From the NCBI GenBank assembly GCA_007123695.1, contig SLGN01000373.1, positions 1 to 19,003 of the forward strand: DNA of 19,003 nt. Direction: 5' to 3'. This stretch comes from Verrucomicrobiales bacterium (lineage in GTDB: Bacteria > Verrucomicrobiota > Verrucomicrobiia > Verrucomicrobiales > DEV007). Positions 16,609 through 19,003 of this stretch are shown piece by piece. The position numbers and the translations under genes were made by a program. The notes under the pieces are model-generated. The model saw only the letters and a list, made by a program, of their open reading frames with translations, was not told where the DNA came from and made no database searches. Each line of letters starts with the position of its first letter. Position 1 is the first letter of the stretch.

Positions 16609-16750
16609 CGTCTTTGCCGCGCCAGGACCGATTCGTGAGCGCGTCGGCGTTCTGCCGCAGCCGGGCCAGTCTCGCGAGGGGACTTTTCGTCGCGAGGCTG
16701 CCGCCGACTTGCCGCTTGATCGGCTCGCGGAGGTCTTCCTTTTCGGACAT
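16565..16750 (-). CDS. small ORF of unknown function, possible frameshift partner
   Basis: A 61-aa basic protein beginning MSEKEDLREPIKRQVGG with a probable helix (SPLARLARLRQNADAL). The first 40 residues look protein-like; the end (VRKIVGAPDR) is in the frame shadowing the 39-aa ORF, suggesting a frameshift near 16610. No family is recognised and no promoter is evident. Confidence 0.35.
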   Translation of the reverse strand: MSEKEDLREPIKRQVGGSLATKSPLARLARLRQNADALTNRSWRGKDDGTHVRKIVGAPDR

Positions 16751-16806
16751 ACTTTCAGGATACGCTTTCGGCGAGGATTCTCAAGGCTGCGATCCCCTCA
16801 GCCCGA

Positions 16807-16972
16807 ATTTCTCACACCCCTTCGTCGCGAGACACCGCGAGGATGCGTCCCCGCGAGGCGCGGCCCGGATTTCCCGCCGGGCTGTATGATTCCATACCGT
16901 CCAAGGGAAATCCGGGGCGAAACGAAGCGGGGGCGGGCCGCAGCAAGTCGCAGCAGAAGGGTTGTGAGAAAT
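16807..16972. repeat. 166-bp concentric palindromic element (MITE-like or large hairpin)
   Basis: Three nested inverted pairs share one centre near 16890. The outer pair is 16807-16823 with 16956-16972 (16 of 17 matching). The middle pair is CCCGGATTTCCC at 16864-16875 with GGGAAATCCGGG at 16905-16916 (perfect). The inner pair is GTATG/CATAC at 16884-16897. Sequence between the pairs is only partly complementary, but the two arms are of nearly equal length (65 and 64 nt between landmarks). It ends 5 bp short of the stop codon of the dipeptidase-propeller gene. It could be a non-autonomous mobile element or an extended terminator. No flanking target duplication was recognised. Confidence 0.7.
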
Positions 16973-16977
16973 GCGGG

Positions 16978-18879
16978 TTAGCGCCCGATGGCGTAGAGGG
17001 CCTTTTCGGAGCGCAGCAGGAGGAGGTCGCCGACGACGGCGGGAGTGCCCTGGAAGCGGCTTGGGTCGTCCTCGATGCGGTTGACGCCGAAGAGTTCGAA
17101 CTCGGGCCCGGCCTTGATCACGAAGGTGCCGGCGCTGCGGCTGACGGCGACGAGATGCTCGCCGACGAGGAGGGGCGAGGCGTAGAAGGCCATGCCCTTG
17201 CCGGTCTCGCTGGCGGTGTCGAGGCGCTCGCGGTAGAGGATCTCGCCGCTGTCGGCGCGGGCGCAGCCGGCGATGCCGTCTTCGCCGACCCAGTGGAGCA
17301 GGCCCTCGCGCTCGACCGGCAGGGGCATGTAGCATCTCGCGGACTGGCTTTCCCAGAGCAGAGCATCGCCGCCGCGCTCGCCTTCGCCGCCTCCGGTGAA
17401 GACGGTCCCGAGGGTGCGGGGAAAGCCGCCGAAGAGGGCGATGCGGTCCTCCGGGAGGGGCACGGGTCCGGCGGAGAGGTTGCCGGTGACGGGGCTTTCG
17501 GCGCTCCAGCGGACGGCGCCGTCCGTCGGGTCGAGACCGCGCAGCTCGCCCCGCAGAGCCACGAGGAGGTCGGTCCGCCCGGAGGAAAGTCGCTGCAGCA
17601 CGGGCGTGGCGTAGGTCTGCTCGAGCATGGGATGCTCCATGCGCCAGCGTTCGGCGCCGGTGGCGGCGTCGAGGGCGAGCAGGGCGCGGGCCTCGTCGCC
17701 GGCGTTGACGTAGACAAGTCCCTCGTGGACGACCGGGCTGGAGGCGGAGCCCCAGACCATGGCCGAGGACTGGGTGCCGGTCGGGGCGTGCCAGAGCTTG
17801 GTCCCGTCGAAGTCGTAGGCGAAGACGCCGTTTTTCCCGTAAAAGCAGTAGATGCGCTCGCCATCGGTGGCGGGCGTGCTGCTGGCGTAGCCGTGCTCGA
17901 CGAGGTAGCCTTCGTGGGGATCCTCCGCAAGGGTGGCCGGCTCGTCGGCGCGCCAGAGCAGTTCGCCGCTGGACAGCTCGTAGCAGAGCAGGTGCCGGAC
18001 GAGGTCGAGGGGGCTGGCTCCCTCGGTGCCATCTCCGTAGCCGGTGTAGGAGGTCACGAAGACGCGGTCGCCCCAGACCACGGGGGACGAGGATCCGGGG
18101 CCGGGCAGCTCGGTGCGCCATCGGATGTTTTCGGTGGCGCTCCAATGCAGCGGCACCGTCGCGGCGGGAGCGAGGCCCTTTCCGTTGGGGCCGCGGAAGC
18201 GGGGCCACGAGGCGGCGGCTGCGGTCTCTTGGGCGAGGGCGGCGGCCTCGCGATCGGACTGCTCGGCGAGGGTTTCGAGGGGGATGTCGGCGAGGGCGAA
18301 GCTGGCCCAGTCGCGGTGGTCGAAGTGCCACCATTCGCTGTCGATGGTCTGGAAGCCCTGGGCGCGCATCGCCTTCTGGAGGGTGGCGCGGTTTTCGATG
18401 ACTTCGGGCGGCAGCTTGAAGTAGTTGCTGTGGGCGCGGGGGGTGAACTCGTCGTAGGGCGTGGGCATGGCGAGCTCCGCTCCGGTGGCGAGATCGACGA
18501 GGGTGACATCGACGGCGGCGCCTCGGTTGTGCTTCGATCCGAGCTTGGGATCGCCGACGTAGCCGGGCAATGGGGCCTTTTCCCACATCCGGTATTGGAC
18601 CGAATGGGGGCGGTAGCCGTCCCAGATCTTGATGCCGATTCCGCGCTCGGCGAGGCTGCGGTGGGCCGCGACGAGGGCCTCGGCCACGGGCCGGCGCAGG
18701 AAGCAGCGCTCGACGGGGTAGAGGACCGCTTTGCAGAAGTTGTCCGCGGTGGCGTAGGGCAGCTCCACCACGATGCCGGGCTCGAGGCGCCTGACCTCGA
18801 CGAAGTCGTCCTCGGCGGCATCGACCGCAAGAGGGCCGAGCAGGCAGGACAGAAACGCGAGGACGGGACGAAGGGGCAT
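16978..18879 (-). CDS. VanX-like D-Ala-D-Ala dipeptidase fused to a PQQ-like beta-propeller
   Basis: The 633-aa protein has a signal peptide (residues 1 to about 21, ending LAVDA), so it is exported. Residues about 25-205 are an M15D D-alanyl-D-alanine dipeptidase. Zinc ligands His117 and Asp124 lie in SKHNRGAAVD, with His185 and the base Glu182 in EWWHFDH, plus the Arg90 motif DGYRP. All are present, so the domain should be active. A short Ala/Glu-rich linker (about 205-224) leads to a quinoprotein-like propeller (about 225-633) with the WPRFRGPNGKG opening and blades such as LLALDAATGAERWRME and FAYDFDGTKLWHAPTG. Both domains are known separately; I do not recall them fused. The start lies 3 nt from a heptamer repeat array. 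Confidence 0.92.
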   Translation of the reverse strand: MPLRPVLAFLSCLLGPLAVDAAEDDFVEVRRLEPGIVVELPYATADNFCKAVLYPVERCFLRRPVAEALVAAHRSLAERGIGIKIWDGYRPHSVQYRMWEKAPLPGYVGDPKLGSKHNRGAAVDVTLVDLATGAELAMPTPYDEFTPRAHSNYFKLPPEVIENRATLQKAMRAQGFQTIDSEWWHFDHRDWASFALADIPLETLAEQSDREAAALAQETAAAASWPRFRGPNGKGLAPAATVPLHWSATENIRWRTELPGPGSSSPVVWGDRVFVTSYTGYGDGTEGASPLDLVRHLLCYELSSGELLWRADEPATLAEDPHEGYLVEHGYASSTPATDGERIYCFYGKNGVFAYDFDGTKLWHAPTGTQSSAMVWGSASSPVVHEGLVYVNAGDEARALLALDAATGAERWRMEHPMLEQTYATPVLQRLSSGRTDLLVALRGELRGLDPTDGAVRWSAESPVTGNLSAGPVPLPEDRIALFGGFPRTLGTVFTGGGEGERGGDALLWESQSARCYMPLPVEREGLLHWVGEDGIAGCARADSGEILYRERLDTASETGKGMAFYASPLLVGEHLVAVSRSAGTFVIKAGPEFELFGVNRIEDDPSRFQGTPAVVGDLLLLRSEKALYAIGR

Positions 18880-18882
18880 GGG

Positions 18883-19003
18883 GAAGGATGAAGGATGAAG
18901 GATGAAGGATGAAGGATGAAGGATGAAGGATGAAGGATGAAGGATGAAGGATGAAGGATGAAGGATGAAGGATGAAGGATGAAGGATGAAGGATGAAGGA
19001 TGA
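18883..19003. repeat. perfect 7-bp tandem repeat (GAAGGAT)n at the gene start
   Basis: Seventeen full copies of GAAGGAT (ATCCTTC on the minus strand) plus 2 bases run without interruption to the window edge, so the true length is unknown. Only 3 bp (18880-18882) separate it from the ATG of the dipeptidase-propeller gene on the minus strand. The minus-strand repeat contains no stop codon in any frame and no ATG. Arrays of this kind vary in copy number by slipped-strand mispairing. Confidence 0.97.

Noticed and set aside
16843..18891. A 682-codon plus-strand frame opposite the dipeptidase-propeller gene
   Set aside because: Same composition artefact. The minus strand has intact zinc-peptidase and propeller motifs.
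18883..19003. The heptamer array as a CRISPR array
   Set aside because: Units are directly adjacent and identical, with no spacers.

Overview
The window is GC-rich chromosomal DNA from a bacterium that I would place in the Planctomycetota-Verrucomicrobiota-Chlamydiota group, most likely Verrucomicrobiota. This rests on gene flavour rather than a marker gene. There is a quinoprotein-like beta-propeller of the 'FRGPNG' type, animal-like UDP-glucose dehydrogenase and UDP-xylose synthase, an ATCCTTC heptamer array, and an almost complete lack of Shine-Dalgarno sequences (14 of 16 confident starts have C just before ATG). No rRNA, tRNA, CRISPR array or intact transposase was seen.

Left part (1-8280), housekeeping. 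An ammonium transporter gene (amt, minus) diverges from the ribonucleotide reductase regulator nrdR (plus) across about 300 bp. That gap holds a near-consensus sigma-54 promoter for amt, and a TTGACA promoter for nrdR carrying two NrdR-box-like sites 33 bp apart, which suggests autoregulation. Plus-strand genes follow: an unrecognised 187-aa protein, a HIT hydrolase, a Gfo/Idh/MocA oxidoreductase, then uxs and ugd (together UDP-glucose to UDP-glucuronate to UDP-xylose) and a thiolase.

Middle part (8281-12895), an accessory island built largely of gene wreckage. It starts at the thiolase stop codon with a doubly deleted DUF4143-type ATPase. A promoterless, 3'-truncated copy of an ankyrin-repeat gene follows, then a decayed 5' end of a type I restriction gene (hsdR). 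Next come two intact genes overlapping by ATGA: a small HipA-like kinase and a DUF3037 protein. After them lie a second hsdR 5' remnant broken at the same codon and the full-length ankyrin gene. The kinase/DUF3037 pair is thus the one intact cassette between two decayed flanks that mirror each other in content. It is the best candidate here for an uncharacterised system.

Right part (12896-19003), minus strand. An operon-like run reads amidohydrolase, dihydrofolate reductase (ATGA overlap), a DedA-family membrane protein with an odd lipobox, and an MHS-type MFS transporter. Upstream of it lie about 500 bp with two tiny ORFs and a 166-bp concentric palindrome. The last gene fuses a VanX-like D-Ala-D-Ala dipeptidase to a PQQ-like beta-propeller. 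Its start codon is only 3 nt from at least 17 perfect copies of a 7-bp repeat that runs off the window edge, so its expression could be phase-variable.
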